Below the pieces are notes generated by a model. That model saw only the letters and a program-made list of their open reading frames with translations. It did not search any database and was not told the origin of the DNA. Shown one piece after another: positions 40,352 to 52,222 of a stretch of 64,000 bases of DNA. Source of the DNA: Blastococcus sp. HT6-30 (GTDB lineage: Bacteria > Actinomycetota > Actinomycetes > Mycobacteriales > Geodermatophilaceae). Every line of letters starts with the position of its first letter. Position 1 is the first letter of the stretch. The translations under genes and the position numbers were made by a program. The stretch covers positions 3,058,001-3,122,000 of the forward strand of contig NZ_CP155792.1 in the NCBI RefSeq assembly GCF_039729015.1. Direction: 5' to 3'.

Positions 40352-41479
40352 TCAGCCCCCGATGACGAGGTCGACGCGCTGGAACTCCTTGAGGTCGGAG
40401 TACCCGGTCTTGGCCATGGTGCGGGCCAGGGCGCCGAACAGGTTGGTGCGGCCGTCGGCCTCGCGGGCCTCGCCGAGGAGCACGTCGGCCAGGGAGCCGG
40501 CCGGCTCCACCGGCGCCGACGTGCCGCCGCGCGGCAGCCGCGGATGGGCGGCCACGGAGTCCCACCACACCCCGCCGCCCGGCGCCTCGGCCGCCGCGCG
40601 CAGCGGCTCGCCGAGCTGGACGGCGTCGGCGCCGCAGGCCAGCGCGCGGGCGATCGCGCCGCTGGTCTCGATCCGGCCGTTGGCGATGACGTGCACGTAC
40701 CGGCCACCGGTCTCGTCGAGGTAGTCGCGGCGGGCCGCGGCGGCGTCGGCGATCGCGCTGGCGAGCGGCACCCGGATGCCCATGACGTCGTCGGTCGTGG
40801 AGTAGGTGTCGGCACCCACGCCGACGATGACGCCGGCCGCGCCGGTGCGCATGAGGTGCAGCGCGGTCGTGTAGTTCGCCGCGCCGCCCACGATCACCGG
40901 GACGTCGAGGTCGGCGATGAACTCCTTGAGGTTGAGCGCGTCGCCCTGGGAGGTGACGTGCTCGGCGGAGACGATCGTGCCCTGGATGACCAGCAGGTCC
41001 ACCCCGGCCGACAGCGCCGCCGGGGCCAGCTGCTCGGTGTGCTGCGGCGAGACCCGGATCGCCGTGGTCACCCCCGCGTCGCTCATCTCCTTGATGCGGG
41101 CGGCGATCAGGTCGGTCTTGACCGGCTCGGCGTAGACCTTCTGCAGCAGCGCCACCGGCGGGGCGCCGGCGGCAGCCGCCTCGGTGATCTCGCGGTAGAC
41201 CGGTGCCGGGTCGTCGTAGCGGGTCCACAGGCCCTCGCCGTTGAGCACGCCGAGGCCGCCGGCCTGCCCCACGGCGATCGCCGTCGCCGGGCTGACCACG
41301 GCGTCGCTCGGGCTGGTGACCAGCGGGATGTCGAACCGGAAGGCGTCGATCTGCCAGGCGGTCGAGACGTCGTCGACGTCGCGGGTGCGCCGGGACGGGA
41401 CGATCGAGACCTCGTCGAGGTCGTAGCCCCGGCGGGCGAAGCGGTTGAGGCCGATCTCGACGGTGTCGCGCACGCTCAT
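40352..41479 (-). CDS. guaB3: GuaB3-family IMP dehydrogenase-related protein
   Basis: 375 residues. The TIM-barrel resembles IMPDH but the CBS pair is absent: [19 protein letters not shown]-like start (seen as [19 protein letters not shown]), then [11 protein letters not shown] and [17 protein letters not shown]. Where IMPDH has the catalytic Cys loop GSICTTR, this protein has [15 protein letters not shown] with no Cys, as in mycobacterial GuaB3. Synteny with guaB is conserved in actinobacteria. Some distant GuaB3 enzymes act as IMPDH, but for this group the role is unclear. Confidence 0.92.
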   Translation of the reverse strand: MSVRDTVEIGLNRFARRGYDLDEVSIVPSRRTRDVDDVSTAWQIDAFRFDIPLVTSPSDAVVSPATAIAVGQAGGLGVLNGEGLWTRYDDPAPVYREITEAAAAGAPPVALLQKVYAEPVKTDLIAARIKEMSDAGVTTAIRVSPQHTEQLAPAALSAGVDLLVIQGTIVSAEHVTSQGDALNLKEFIADLDVPVIVGGAANYTTALHLMRTGAAGVIVGVGADTYSTTDDVMGIRVPLASAIADAAAARRDYLDETGGRYVHVIANGRIETSGAIARALACGADAVQLGEPLRAAAEAPGGGVWWDSVAAHPRLPRGGTSAPVEPAGSLADVLLGEAREADGRTNLFGALARTMAKTGYSDLKEFQRVDLVIGG

Positions 41480-41481
41480 GC

Positions 41482-43119
<1,638 letters not shown>

Positions 43120-43132
43120 CTACCGTGTGACC

Positions 43133-43531
43133 GTGTCTCCGTTCGACGATTCCTCCGGACCGGACTTCGGCCCGGCCGACGGTTCCGGCCCGCCGCCCCT
43201 CACGATGGAGGAGCGCGCCGGGGTCCTCGACGACCTTGCCGAGCTCGAGGTCTTCCGCACCCTCCTCGAGCCCACCGGCATCAAGGGCATCGTCGTCGAC
43301 TGCCCCGACTGCGAGGAGGAGCACCACGTCGACTGGGCGCTGATGCAGGCCAACCTGCGCCAGCTGCTCGAGGAGGGGCAGACCGGCCGGCACGAGCCGC
43401 CGTTCGACCCCGACCCCGACGACTACGTCAGCTGGGACTACGCCAGCGGCTACGCCGACGGCATCGCCGCCCTCGCCGAGCGCGACGAGCCCAGCGGCCG
43501 CCGCACCGGCCGTCACGCCCGCGACGACTGA
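43133..43531 (+). CDS. DUF5319 protein
   Basis: 132 residues from GTG 43133. TACCGT at 43121-43126 is a fair -10 box seven bases ahead of the GTG, so the mRNA may be leaderless; GTG 43127 is an alternative. The protein is very acidic, with GIVVDCPDCEEEHHVDWALM (a CxxC-like pair in CPDC) and DPDDYVSWDYASGYADG. Family and place (divergent from guaB) match Rv3412 of M. tuberculosis. Function unknown; the Cys pair and His residues could bind metal. Confidence 0.88.
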   Translation: MSPFDDSSGPDFGPADGSGPPPLTMEERAGVLDDLAELEVFRTLLEPTGIKGIVVDCPDCEEEHHVDWALMQANLRQLLEEGQTGRHEPPFDPDPDDYVSWDYASGYADGIAALAERDEPSGRRTGRHARDD

Positions 43532-43542
43532 GCGATGACGCT

Positions 43543-43595
43543 GCGATCCTCCGGATCGCACCGCGGCCAGGGGCCGTTCCCCTGTGCCGCTGAGC
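43543..43595 (+). repeat. Two-hairpin element, copy after the DUF5319 gene
   Basis: 53 bases. Hairpin 1 has arms GCGATCC (43543-43549) and GGATCGC (43553-43559) and a TCC loop. Hairpin 2 is CGGCCAGGGGCCG (about 43564-43576). It ends in TGAGC. A second copy of the same length lies at 63777. Confidence 0.75.
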
Positions 43596-43728
43596 CCCGC
43601 CGTCATCCCTGCGCGGACCCCTCCGGGGCCCACTCGGGCCGACCAAGCCGTAGCCCCCCGAGAACGCACCGAGGGCTGCCCCCCGATGCCGGAGGCGGCC
43701 CTCGGTCCGTGATGGTCCCGGTGACCGG

Positions 43729-44442
43729 TCAGGTCATGATGCCGCGGCGGAACCCGGTGGCCACCGCCTCGGCGCGGTCCTTCGCGCCGAGCTTGCGGAA
43801 CAGCCGCCGCGCGTGGGTCTTGATGGTGTCCTCGGAGAGGTAGAGCTCACGGCCGATCTGGGCGTTGCTCTTGCCCTGGCTCATCCCCGTGAGCACCTGC
43901 ATCTCCCGCATGGACAGCGCCACGGCGGGAGCGGCGTCGCGCACCGTGGAGCGGACCGTGGTGGGCGGCGAGCCGGACAGCGGCGCGGCTCCGCTCCACG
44001 CCGGCACGGGGGCGGCCGCCTGCTGCGGGATGCGACCGCCGTCGGCCCGCAGGCCGACGCGGGAGAGACCCAGGCCCATCTCGAACGGGGTCGCGTCCCA
44101 GCGGAGGTAGCCGCGGGCGCCGAAGGCGACGGCGGCCCGGACGCTCTCGGTGTCGTCGGGGGCGCCGAGCACGAGCACCGGCAGGCCCGGGTGCGCGCGC
44201 AGAGCCTGCGTGGCGGCCGAGAGCCCGGTGTCGACGGCGCGCTGGGTGCCGACCACCAGGACGTCGGGGGTGCGGGTCGCGAGCCGGGACATCAGGGACT
44301 GCCCGTCCCCCACGACCTCGACCCGGCCGACGAACGGCAGGGCGACCAGCCGCGAGGCGACGTCGTCACGGACCCGCCGTCGCTCGTCGTAGACCCACAC
44401 CGTCGCACCGTGCACGGGTGCCCGCAGCCTGTCCTCGATCAC
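43729..44442 (-). CDS. BldM-like LuxR/NarL-family regulator with an atypical receiver
   Basis: 237 residues from GTG 44442 with GGAGC five bases upstream. Receiver-like part first (ATVWVYDERRRVRDDVASRL), but the position of the phospho-acceptor Asp reads DVLVVGTQRAVD, with Gly in its place, and the conserved Lys region reads GYLRWDATPF. A linker rich in Pro, Ala and Ser precedes an intact LuxR DNA-binding domain (LSMREMQVLTGMSQGKSNAQ, then IKTHARRLFRKLGAKDRAEA). Position between guaB/DUF5319 and whiB equals bldM of Streptomyces, a developmental regulator that also works without typical phosphorylation. Orthology is inferred from synteny. Confidence 0.85.
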   Translation of the reverse strand: MIEDRLRAPVHGATVWVYDERRRVRDDVASRLVALPFVGRVEVVGDGQSLMSRLATRTPDVLVVGTQRAVDTGLSAATQALRAHPGLPVLVLGAPDDTESVRAAVAFGARGYLRWDATPFEMGLGLSRVGLRADGGRIPQQAAAPVPAWSGAAPLSGSPPTTVRSTVRDAAPAVALSMREMQVLTGMSQGKSNAQIGRELYLSEDTIKTHARRLFRKLGAKDRAEAVATGFRRGIMT

Positions 44443-44803
44443 GCCTGCTCCTCGCTCCTCCCGGCCGCTCGGCGGCCGGGTCCCCCACCGCCCGGGAGTC
44501 GCCCGGCCGGGTGCCGCTCGGGTGGAGGACCCCGGCGGGGCCCTCCACCTCTGCGCAGGTCGGCGGGGCCGTCCGGGCTGCTCCCCCTCCCGGACGTCGA
44601 CGCGACCTGGAGCCACAGTGATCGACTCCCGGCCGGGGGAACAGACGCCCTCACCCCCCGGGGTGAGCAGCCCTGACGGGCGGTGAGGCAGTGCACATCC
44701 CGAAAAGTTGCGAATCGGCCGTGTTTGACGGTGGGACGCCGAGGGCACCGGGCCCCTTGCAGCCGGACAGCCCCCTCCGGCTCCATCGAGTTCTGGAGGA
44801 GAC
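44443..44803. promoter_or_regulatory. Divergent control region between the BldM-like and whiB genes
   Basis: A 361-base region with no gene. It holds a nested hairpin (arms GGTGGAGG 44521-44528 and CCTCCACC 44542-44549, with CCCC/GGGG inside) in the likely 5' UTR of the BldM-like gene, a perfect 8-2-8 palindrome CTCACCCCCCGGGGTGAG at 44650-44667, and an AT-richer patch (AAAAGTTGCGAATCGG, from 44704) likely to be part of the whiB promoter. The palindrome could be an operator for a dimeric regulator; which one I cannot say. Confidence 0.5.
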
Positions 44804-45103
44804 ATGGCCGACATCCGCAGACTCCCGACGCCCGTCGCCGAGGTCTGGGACTGGCAGCTCCACGGCGCGTGCCGTGGCGAGAACACGTCCCTCTTCTTCC
44901 ACCCCGACGGTGAGCGTGGGCCGGCCCGGGCGCGGCGGCAGAGCGCGGCCAAGGCCGTCTGCGGTCGGTGCCCGGTCGTCGACGCGTGCCTCAAGCACGC
45001 TCTCGCCGTCCGCGAGCCGTACGGCGTGTGGGGCGGCATGAGCGAGGAGGAGCGGGCCCGGCTGATCGCGGCCGAACCCGCTGCGGTCGCCGCGGGGGTC
45101 TGA
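44804..45103 (+). CDS. WhiB-family iron-sulphur transcription factor (WhiD/WhiB3 position)
   Basis: 99 residues from ATG with GGAGGAGAC before it. Four Cys at about positions 23, 53, 56 and 62 (GACRGE; VCGRCPVVDAC) bind a [4Fe-4S] cluster, and GVWGGMSEEER is the turn typical of Wbl proteins, followed by a basic and hydrophobic tail. Wbl proteins bind the sigma factor and respond to redox or NO. Synteny with the BldM-like gene on one side and groEL1 on the other matches whiD of Streptomyces and whiB3 of M. tuberculosis. Confidence 0.94.
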   Translation: MADIRRLPTPVAEVWDWQLHGACRGENTSLFFHPDGERGPARARRQSAAKAVCGRCPVVDACLKHALAVREPYGVWGGMSEEERARLIAAEPAAVAAGV

Positions 45104-45114
45104 GCCCCGGACAA

Positions 45115-45160
45115 CGCGAGAGGGCCCGGTCCAGGACTTCCTGGACCGGGCCCTCTCGCG
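45115..45160 (+). terminator. Terminator hairpin after whiB
   Basis: A perfect 21-bp stem (45115-45135 with 45140-45160) with loop ACTT starts 11 bases after the whiB stop codon. It is the longest perfect stem I found in the window. No U-run follows. Confidence 0.88.
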
Positions 45161-45181
45161 TGCTCGGACGGCGCGACCGCC

Positions 45182-45236
45182 GTCCTGGCTCAGCCGGTGG
45201 GGTCCTGGCTCAGCGCTGGTGCCGAGCCAGGACCCC
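45182..45236. repeat. GTCCTGGCTCA hairpin repeat, copy between whiB and groEL
   Basis: GTCCTGGCTCA occurs at 45182-45192 and again inside a 13-bp perfect stem (45199-45211 with 45224-45236). A related copy lies at 56600-56649. Confidence 0.7.
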
Positions 45237-45237
45237 A

Positions 45238-45286
45238 CCCCGTCCAGAGGCTCACCACGAGCGTGCGAGCGGTGAGGAGGACGGGG
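45238..45286 (-). repeat. CTCGCANGCTCG hairpin element, copy after groEL1
   Basis: Arms CCCCGTCC (45238-45245) and GGACGGGG (45279-45286) pair perfectly. The minus-strand core is CTCGCACGCTCG (45258-45269). It begins 6 bases after the groEL stop codon. Confidence 0.82.
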
Positions 45287-45292
45287 TGATTC

Positions 45293-46948
<1,656 letters not shown>

Positions 46949-47031
46949 TCAGTCAGTGCAGGGCAAAAGGCGACCGCCCCGGGACCCGAGTTCGGGTCGC
47001 CCGGGGCGGTCGTGACGTGCTGGAACGGCAG

Positions 47032-47080
47032 CCCCGTCCAGAGGCTTCCCCCGAGCGTGCGAGGGGTGCGGGGGACGGGG
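47032..47080 (-). repeat. CTCGCANGCTCG hairpin element, copy between groES and groEL1
   Basis: Arms CCCCGTCC (47032-47039) and GGACGGGG (47073-47080) pair perfectly. The minus-strand core is CTCGCACGCTCG (47052-47063). It begins 4 bases after the groES stop. Arms and core equal those of the copy after groEL1, while the bases between differ. Confidence 0.82.
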
Positions 47081-47084
47081 TGTT

Positions 47085-47393
47085 CTACTTCTCCACGACG
47101 GCGAGCAGGTCGCGAGCGGAGAGCACCAGGTACTCCTCGCCCGCGTACTTGACCTCGGTGCCGCCGTACTTCGAGTAGATGACCACGTCGCCGACGTTCA
47201 CGTCGAGCGGCACGCGGTTGCCGTTGTCGTCGATGCGGCCGGGGCCCACGGCGACGACGGTGCCCTCCTGGGGCTTCTCCTTGGCGGTGTCCGGGATGAC
47301 CAGACCGGACGCGGTGGTGGTCTCGGCCTCGTTGGCCTGGACCACGACGCGGTCCTCCAGCGGCTTGATGCTGACCTTGGTAGCGGTCGTCAC
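47085..47393 (-). CDS. groES: Co-chaperonin GroES
   Basis: 102 residues from GTG 47393, the usual length; the frame continues upstream to 47447 without family sequence. [20 protein letters not shown] and [20 protein letters not shown] are typical, the latter being the mobile loop that contacts Gro[22 protein letters not shown] and [12 protein letters not shown] close the fold. It caps GroEL in protein folding. Its promoter region holds a CIRCE operator about 104 bases upstream, so HrcA probably represses it until heat shock. Confidence 0.95.
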   Translation of the reverse strand: MTTATKVSIKPLEDRVVVQANEAETTTASGLVIPDTAKEKPQEGTVVAVGPGRIDDNGNRVPLDVNVGDVVIYSKYGGTEVKYAGEEYLVLSARDLLAVVEK

Positions 47394-47496
47394 GTCGGTG
47401 ACGCCCCCTTCGGTGTAGGACGGCAGGGATGTTCGATGCTGTGGCACGGGATCCGGGCACCCGCCGTCGCGGGGGTCGGGCGCCAGCCCGTGTCGT

Positions 47497-47523
47497 TTGG
47501 CACTCTACCCAGGAGAGTGCCAG
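47497..47523. promoter_or_regulatory. CIRCE operator (HrcA site) upstream of groES
   Basis: TTGGCACTC, nine bases, then GAGTGCCAG. The arms differ from the consensus TTAGCACTC-N9-GAGTGCTAA in only one base on the left and two on the right, and the inner seven bases pair perfectly. Position about 104 bases before groES and just upstream of the divergent methyltransferase gene. Confidence 0.93.
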
Positions 47524-47589
47524 CCGCTCAACCTGGTCCCCGGGGTGGGTGACGTCGGGACGGACCGGCCCGTGCGCCACGCTGTGCCG

Positions 47590-48825
47590 GTGGACCGGGA
47601 ACCCGAGGAGCAGACCGCTGAGACGCTGCGCCAGCTGCGGGCATTGACGACGCCCGAGGGGGCCGCGGCGCTGTCCCGGGCAGCGTCGCTCCTGATCGAG
47701 GGGGTGGACGCGGTCGCCGCGCTGACCCGGCTGCGGACCGAGGTGGGCACGGACCTGGCCGGACCGGCGTGGGGCATCGCCCGTCAGCGGCAGAAGGCCC
47801 GGTCGACGTTCGGAGCCGACGCCGACCGGCTGCTGTTCACCTCCGACGCGCTCGAGCAGGCCGGCCGCCCGGAGCTCGCCGCCCGTCGCGCGGCCCGCCT
47901 GCTGGCCGGAGGTGCCGACTCCGTCGCCGACCTCGGGTGCGCGGCCGGCACCGACACGATCGCCCTCGCCCGCGCCGGGGCCCGGGTGCTGGCGGTCGAC
48001 GTCGATCCGGTCGCCCGCGAGCTGACGGCCGCCAACGTCGAGGCCATGGGGGTCGCCGACGACGTCTGGGTGGTCGCCGGGGACGCGGTGGAGCTGGTGG
48101 CAGCGGCGCGCGGGGGGGAGGTGGCCGGCTGCGGCGCCGCCGTGCTCGACCCCGCCCGCCGGGCCGGCGGCCGCCGGCAGCTGGACCCCGACCGCTGGTC
48201 GCCCCCGTGGTCCACCGTCGCGGAGCTGCTCGACCGGGTGCCGACGTCGGTGGTCAAGGTGGCGCCGGGGCTCGACCACGACCGGGTGCCCGAGGGCGTC
48301 GAGGCGGAATGGGTCTCCGTCGGCGGCTCGATCGTCGAGGCGCTGCTGTGGGGCCCGGCCGTCTCCGAGACGTGGCGGCGGGCGGCGGTCGTCCGCGACG
48401 GCGTCGTGCACGAGCTGACCGCCGACGCCGATCCGGGGCCGGCGCCCGCTGGCCCCGTGCGCGGGTGGCTGCACGAGCCCGACCCCGCGGTCATCCGCTC
48501 CGGCCTGATCTCCCTGGCGGCCGCCGGCCTCGGCGCGACCCTGGTCGACCCGACGATCGCCTACCTGACCTCCGACGGCCCGGCGGACTCCCCCTGGGTC
48601 AGCTCCTACCGGGTCGACCAGGTGCTGCCGTTCAACCAGAAGAAGCTCAAGGCGCTGCTGCGCGAGCGCGGCGTCGGCCGGGTCGTGGTCAAGAAGCGGG
48701 GCTCGGCGATCGAGCCGGAGACCCTCGCCCGCCACCTCCGCACCGACGCCTCCGGGACGGCGACCGTCGTCGTCACCCGCGTCGCCGGCACCCCGACCGC
48801 CATCGTCTGCGACGTCAGCGGCTGA
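47590..48825 (+). CDS. Class I SAM-dependent methyltransferase with THUMP-like C-terminal domain
   Basis: 411 residues from GTG 47590; GTG 47584 is an alternative. A helical N-terminus (about 100 residues) precedes the methyltransferase fold: [17 protein letters not shown] (motif I), [20 protein letters not shown], and [20 protein letters not shown]. The C-terminal part ([20 protein letters not shown] and [19 protein letters not shown]) matches the THUMP-like domain found in actinobacterial proteins of this type. A nucleic-acid target is probable; the substrate is unknown. Divergent from groES, convergent with tsaD, overlapping its 3' end by 11 bases. Confidence 0.86.
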   Translation: MDREPEEQTAETLRQLRALTTPEGAAALSRAASLLIEGVDAVAALTRLRTEVGTDLAGPAWGIARQRQKARSTFGADADRLLFTSDALEQAGRPELAARRAARLLAGGADSVADLGCAAGTDTIALARAGARVLAVDVDPVARELTAANVEAMGVADDVWVVAGDAVELVAAARGGEVAGCGAAVLDPARRAGGRRQLDPDRWSPPWSTVAELLDRVPTSVVKVAPGLDHDRVPEGVEAEWVSVGGSIVEALLWGPAVSETWRRAAVVRDGVVHELTADADPGPAPAGPVRGWLHEPDPAVIRSGLISLAAAGLGATLVDPTIAYLTSDGPADSPWVSSYRVDQVLPFNQKKLKALLRERGVGRVVVKKRGSAIEPETLARHLRTDASGTATVVVTRVAGTPTAIVCDVSG

Positions 48826-49852
48826 CCACGTCGATCGGCAGCGAGCTGTCCGCGCCGAGGTCGGGGGCCGACGGCGCGACGCTGGCGGCGACGAGCCGGG
48901 AGCCGAGCGCGGCCACCATCGCGCCGTTGTCGGTGCAGAGCCTCGGGCTGGGCACCCGCAGCACGATGCCGGCTGCAGCGCACCGCTCCTCGGCCAGCGC
49001 ACGCAGCCGCGAGTTGGCCGCCACTCCCCCGCCGAGGACCAGGTGGTCGACGCCGTGATCACGGCAGGCCCGCACCGCCTTCGCCGTCAGCACGTCGGCG
49101 ACCGCCTCCTGGAACGACGCCGCGACGTCGGCCACCGGCACGGCTTCGCCCGCGCGCTGCCGGGCCTCCACCCACCGGGCGACGGCGGTCTTCAGCCCCG
49201 AGAAGGAGAAGTCGTAGGCCGGGTCGCGGGAGCCGGTGAGGCCCCGCGGGAAGGCGATCGCCGACGGGTCGCCGTCCCGGGCGGCCCGGTCGATGGGCGG
49301 GCCGCCGGGGAACGGCAGGCCGAGCACGCGGGCGACCTTGTCGAAGGCCTCCCCCGCGGCGTCGTCGATCGTCCGGCCGAGCGACTGCACCTCCTGCGCG
49401 AGGTCCGGCACGAGCAGCAGCGAGCTGTGGCCACCGGAGACGAGCATCGCGATCGACGGCTCGGCCAGCGGGCCGTGCTGCAGCTCGTCGACGGCGACGT
49501 GCGCGGCCAGGTGGTTGACGCCGTAGAGCGGCCTGTCCAGCGCCAGGGCGTAGGCCTTCGCCGCCGCGACGCCGACCAGCAGCGCCCCGGTGAGCCCGGG
49601 GCCGGAGGTGACCGCGACCGCGTCGACGTCGGAGGCACGGACCCCGGCGTCGGCCAGCGCGCGGTGGACGGTGGGGACCATCGCCTCCAGGTGCGCCCGG
49701 GAGGCGATCTCGGGGACGACGCCGCCGAAGCGCTCGTGCTCGGCCATCGAGGTGGCCAGTGCGTCGGCGAGCAGCGTGTGCCCGCGGACGATGCCGACGC
49801 CGGTCTCGTCGCAGGACGTCTCGAAACCCAGGACGACCGGTTCCTGCTTCAC
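48815..49852 (-). CDS. tsaD: tRNA N6-adenosine threonylcarbamoyltransferase
   Basis: 345 residues from a GTG overlapping rimI (GTGA). [15 protein letters not shown] starts the ASKHA fold, the metal-binding HxxxH is in [13 protein letters not shown], and [15 protein letters not shown] and [15 protein letters not shown] complete the set. It transfers threonylcarbamoyl to A37 of tRNAs reading ANN codons, with TsaB and TsaE, encoded just upstream. Length is normal. Confidence 0.97.
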   Translation of the reverse strand: MKQEPVVLGFETSCDETGVGIVRGHTLLADALATSMAEHERFGGVVPEIASRAHLEAMVPTVHRALADAGVRASDVDAVAVTSGPGLTGALLVGVAAAKAYALALDRPLYGVNHLAAHVAVDELQHGPLAEPSIAMLVSGGHSSLLLVPDLAQEVQSLGRTIDDAAGEAFDKVARVLGLPFPGGPPIDRAARDGDPSAIAFPRGLTGSRDPAYDFSFSGLKTAVARWVEARQRAGEAVPVADVAASFQEAVADVLTAKAVRACRDHGVDHLVLGGGVAANSRLRALAEERCAAAGIVLRVPSPRLCTDNGAMVAALGSRLVAASVAPSAPDLGADSSLPIDVVSR

Positions 49853-50322
49853 GGCTTCCCCCTGCCCCCGGGCGCTCCCGCGGGGCGCTCCCTCTTCATG
49901 ACGACGGCGTCCTCGCCGCTCGGCTGGTAGTAGCCGCGCCGCCGGCCGATCTCGGCGAACCCGCGGCGCCGGTAGAGGCCCTGGGCCGTCCCGTTGTCCG
50001 CCCGGACCTCCAGCAGCACCACCGGCGAGCGGCGGTCGGCCTCGGCCAGCAGTGCGTCCAGGAGCTGGGCGCCGATGCCCTCGCCCTGCCGGGCGCCGGT
50101 CACGCCGATGGTCGCCACGTGGGCCTCGTCGTCGTAGGCGATCAGCCCGGCGTAGCCGACCACGGCGCCGTCGTCGTCGGCCACGAGGTAGTGCCGGGTG
50201 TCGGTCCGGGACAGCTCGTCGCGGTACATCGCCGCCGTCCAGGTGTCGGGCGCGAACAGCTCCTCCTCGAGCGCCATCACCGCCGGCAGGTCGGCCGGCC
50301 GCATCGACCGGAGCCGGGTCAC
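49849..50322 (-). CDS. rimI: Ribosomal-protein-alanine N-acetyltransferase (GNAT)
   Basis: 157 residues from GTG 50322, overlapping the tsaB stop. The acetyl-CoA loop is seen in [20 protein letters not shown] (R/Q-x-x-G-x-G/A), and [20 protein letters not shown] is the usual second half. RimI acetylates the N-terminus of ribosomal protein S18 and other proteins. Its place between tsaB and tsaD is conserved in actinobacteria and many other bacteria. Confidence 0.93.
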   Translation of the reverse strand: MTRLRSMRPADLPAVMALEEELFAPDTWTAAMYRDELSRTDTRHYLVADDDGAVVGYAGLIAYDDEAHVATIGVTGARQGEGIGAQLLDALLAEADRRSPVVLLEVRADNGTAQGLYRRRGFAEIGRRRGYYQPSGEDAVVMKRERPAGAPGGRGKP

Positions 50323-50954
50323 CGCGTCACCGGCTTGATCGACGTCGGCGGGACGGCGTCCGGGCGGCGCAGGTAGAGCGGCACCAACGGCCCGGCGCAG
50401 GACGGGTCGGCCAGCTGGGGGCGGGCGGCGCGCAGCAGCCCGGCGGTGGTGACCTCGGCCGGCACCACGTCTGCTCTCAGCCGACCGGCGAAGGCCGGGT
50501 CGCCCACGAACGGCCCGGGCAGCTCGAGCTCCTCGGGCCGGACGACCGCCGGGCCCTCGGTGCGCACGCCGTCCGCGTCGTAGGAGGCCCAGTAGACCTC
50601 CTTGCGCCGGGCATCGGTGACCACCGTGCGGGCCCCGGACCCCACCGCGTCCAGCGAGCACACCCCGACCACCGGAAGGCCCCGGGCGTCGGCCAGCGCG
50701 GCGGCGGTCACCACCCCGACCCGCAGCCCGGTGAACGGCCCGGGGCCGAGACCGGTGACCACGGCGTCGAGGTCGCCCAGCGCCAGGCCGGCGTCGGCGA
50801 GCACGCCCTGGATCGCGGGCGTGAGCAGCTCGGCGTGCTTCGTCCCCGACGGCACCGCCCGCTCGGCGAGCACCGTGGCACCGGCGTCGGCCGCCCAGCG
50901 GGCCAGCCCGGCGACGAGCGTCGGGGTGGCGGTGTCGAGCGCGAGGACCAGCAC
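50319..50954 (-). CDS. tsaB: tRNA t6A biosynthesis protein TsaB
   Basis: 211 residues from [22 protein letters not shown] and [20 protein letters not shown] are hallmarks of TsaB, an ASKHA-fold partner that holds TsaD in the threonylcarbamoyl transfer complex. [13 protein letters not shown] precedes the latter. The gene overlaps rimI by GTGA. A stretch of 171 bases with a gene remnant separates it from tsaE. Confidence 0.94.
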   Translation of the reverse strand: MLVLALDTATPTLVAGLARWAADAGATVLAERAVPSGTKHAELLTPAIQGVLADAGLALGDLDAVVTGLGPGPFTGLRVGVVTAAALADARGLPVVGVCSLDAVGSGARTVVTDARRKEVYWASYDADGVRTEGPAVVRPEELELPGPFVGDPAFAGRLRADVVPAEVTTAGLLRAARPQLADPSCAGPLVPLYLRRPDAVPPTSIKPVTR

Positions 50955-50960
50955 GACCGA

Positions 50961-51071
50961 TCAGCGTAGGCGAGTGCCGGCCGCCACCTCGTGGACGATC
51001 TCCAGGTCGCCGTCCGCGAGCGCGCGCAGCGCAGCCGGGCTCAGCTCGACCAGCTACACCCGCACGTCCAC
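50961..51071 (-). pseudogene. Probable remnant of an acetyltransferase-like gene
   Basis: The minus strand reads VDVRV, a TAG stop, then LVELSPAALRALADGDLE and IVHEVAAGTRLR before TGA. The middle part resembles the start of GNAT-type proteins seen in related actinobacteria (VRLVELSPAALRALADGDL). Only about 37 codons remain, with an in-frame stop, so this is a decayed fragment lying inside the tsaE-tsaB interval. The likeness is from memory and short. Confidence 0.4.
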
Positions 51072-51125
51072 GGCGGAAGGCTGTCGGCGGCCGGTCGTCC
51101 TCCGCGGCCGGCTGATCCGGACGGC

Positions 51126-51578
51126 TCAGGTCGCGTCGACCCGGGCCGTCCACCCTGGGCCGTGCGGCACCAGCAGCGCCGTGCGGACGTCGTTCTCGCG
51201 GCGGTCCAGTTGCACCTCGAGGTGCTCGTCGGCCAGCTGCTCGACCAGTCCCTGCCCCCACTCGACCACGGTCACCGACTCCTCCGTCGAGGCGTCCAGA
51301 TCGAGGTCGTCGACGTCGGCGTGCCCGCCCAGGCGGTAGGCGTCGACGTGCACGAGGGGGATGCGGCCGTCCGCGTGCACACGGGCGATGACGAACGTCG
51401 GCGAGGTGACCGGCTCGCGGACGCCCAGGCCGGCACCGATGCCCTGGGTCAGGGCGGTCTTGCCCGCCCCCAGGGGGCCGACCAGCACGAGCAGGTCGCC
51501 GGGCCGGGCGAGCGCGGCCAGCGCCTCGCCCAGGGCGTGGGTGTCGGCCAGGGTGGGCAGCTCGTGCGCGCGCTTCAC
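51126..51578 (-). CDS. tsaE: tRNA t6A biosynthesis ATPase TsaE
   Basis: 150 residues from GTG 51578, overlapping the stop of the uracil-DNA glycosylase gene. VLVGPLGAGKTALTQGIGAG is the P-loop near residue 35, SPTFVIARVH and LVHVDAYRLGG follow, and TVVEWGQGLVEQLADEHLEV closes it. TsaE hydrolyses ATP to recycle the TsaB-TsaD complex. The frame open upstream belongs to an antisense reading. Confidence 0.94.
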   Translation of the reverse strand: MKRAHELPTLADTHALGEALAALARPGDLLVLVGPLGAGKTALTQGIGAGLGVREPVTSPTFVIARVHADGRIPLVHVDAYRLGGHADVDDLDLDASTEESVTVVEWGQGLVEQLADEHLEVQLDRRENDVRTALLVPHGPGWTARVDAT

Positions 51579-52222
51579 GGTGTCTCCCGCGCGCCGACCA
51601 GGTACGCCAGCCGGCGGAGGTCCGCGGCCAGCGCGGCCCGCGGCGCACCGTTGGGCCCGAACCGGATGGCCGCCGACGGGTGGTAGGTGACGTGCAGCCC
51701 CCGGCCCTCCCACGGGACGGGCCCGGTCTCCCGCGCCCGGGCGAGCACCGTCCGCGGGCCCAGGAACCACTTCGCCGCAGAGAGGCCGAGGGCGAGGACG
51801 GCCGGCGGGTCGAGCAGCTCGAGCTGGCGCCGCAGCCAGCCGCTGCAGCGGGCCACCTCGTCGGCCCGGGGCGTCCGGTTGCCGGGCGGGCGGCACTTCA
51901 CCACGTTGAGCACCGCCGTCCGGCTCCGGTCCAGCCCCGCCTCGGCCAGCAGCTGGTCCAGCAACGCCCCGCTCCTGCCCACGAACGGCCGGCCGGTCTC
52001 GTCCTCCGTCGCGCCCGGGGCCTCTCCGACGATCGCCACGAGCGGGCGGTCGGTGACCGGGACGTCGCCGACGACGACGTGGCGCCGCGCGGCCACCAGC
52101 TCGGGACAGGCCAGGCACCCGCTCGCCGAGCGGGCCAGGGACCCCCAGTCCGGGGCCGCCCCGGCGGCGCGTGCCACCTCTTCGGCGGCGGCGTCGAGCC
52201 GGGGCGGACGGGGTGCGGCCAC
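51575..52222 (-). CDS. Uracil-DNA glycosylase, family 4/5 iron-sulphur type
   Basis: 215 residues from GTG. GEAPGATEDETGRPFVGRSG is the active-site loop of family 4 enzymes, and HVTYHPSAAIRFG holds the second motif. Cys residues in SGCLACPEL, VVKCRPPGNRTP and ARCSGWL could supply the [4Fe-4S] cluster. It removes uracil from deaminated DNA. It overlaps tsaE by GTGA. A DNA-repair gene coupled to t6A genes is unusual, but coupling may only be for expression. Confidence 0.9.
   Translation of the reverse strand: MAAPRPPRLDAAAEEVARAAGAAPDWGSLARSASGCLACPELVAARRHVVVGDVPVTDRPLVAIVGEAPGATEDETGRPFVGRSGALLDQLLAEAGLDRSRTAVLNVVKCRPPGNRTPRADEVARCSGWLRRQLELLDPPAVLALGLSAAKWFLGPRTVLARARETGPVPWEGRGLHVTYHPSAAIRFGPNGAPRAALAADLRRLAYLVGARETP

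Noticed and set aside
40352-41479. GuaB3 as a damaged IMP dehydrogenase pseudogene
   Set aside because: The frame is intact and full length, and the missing Cys is shared by the mycobacterial GuaB3 family.
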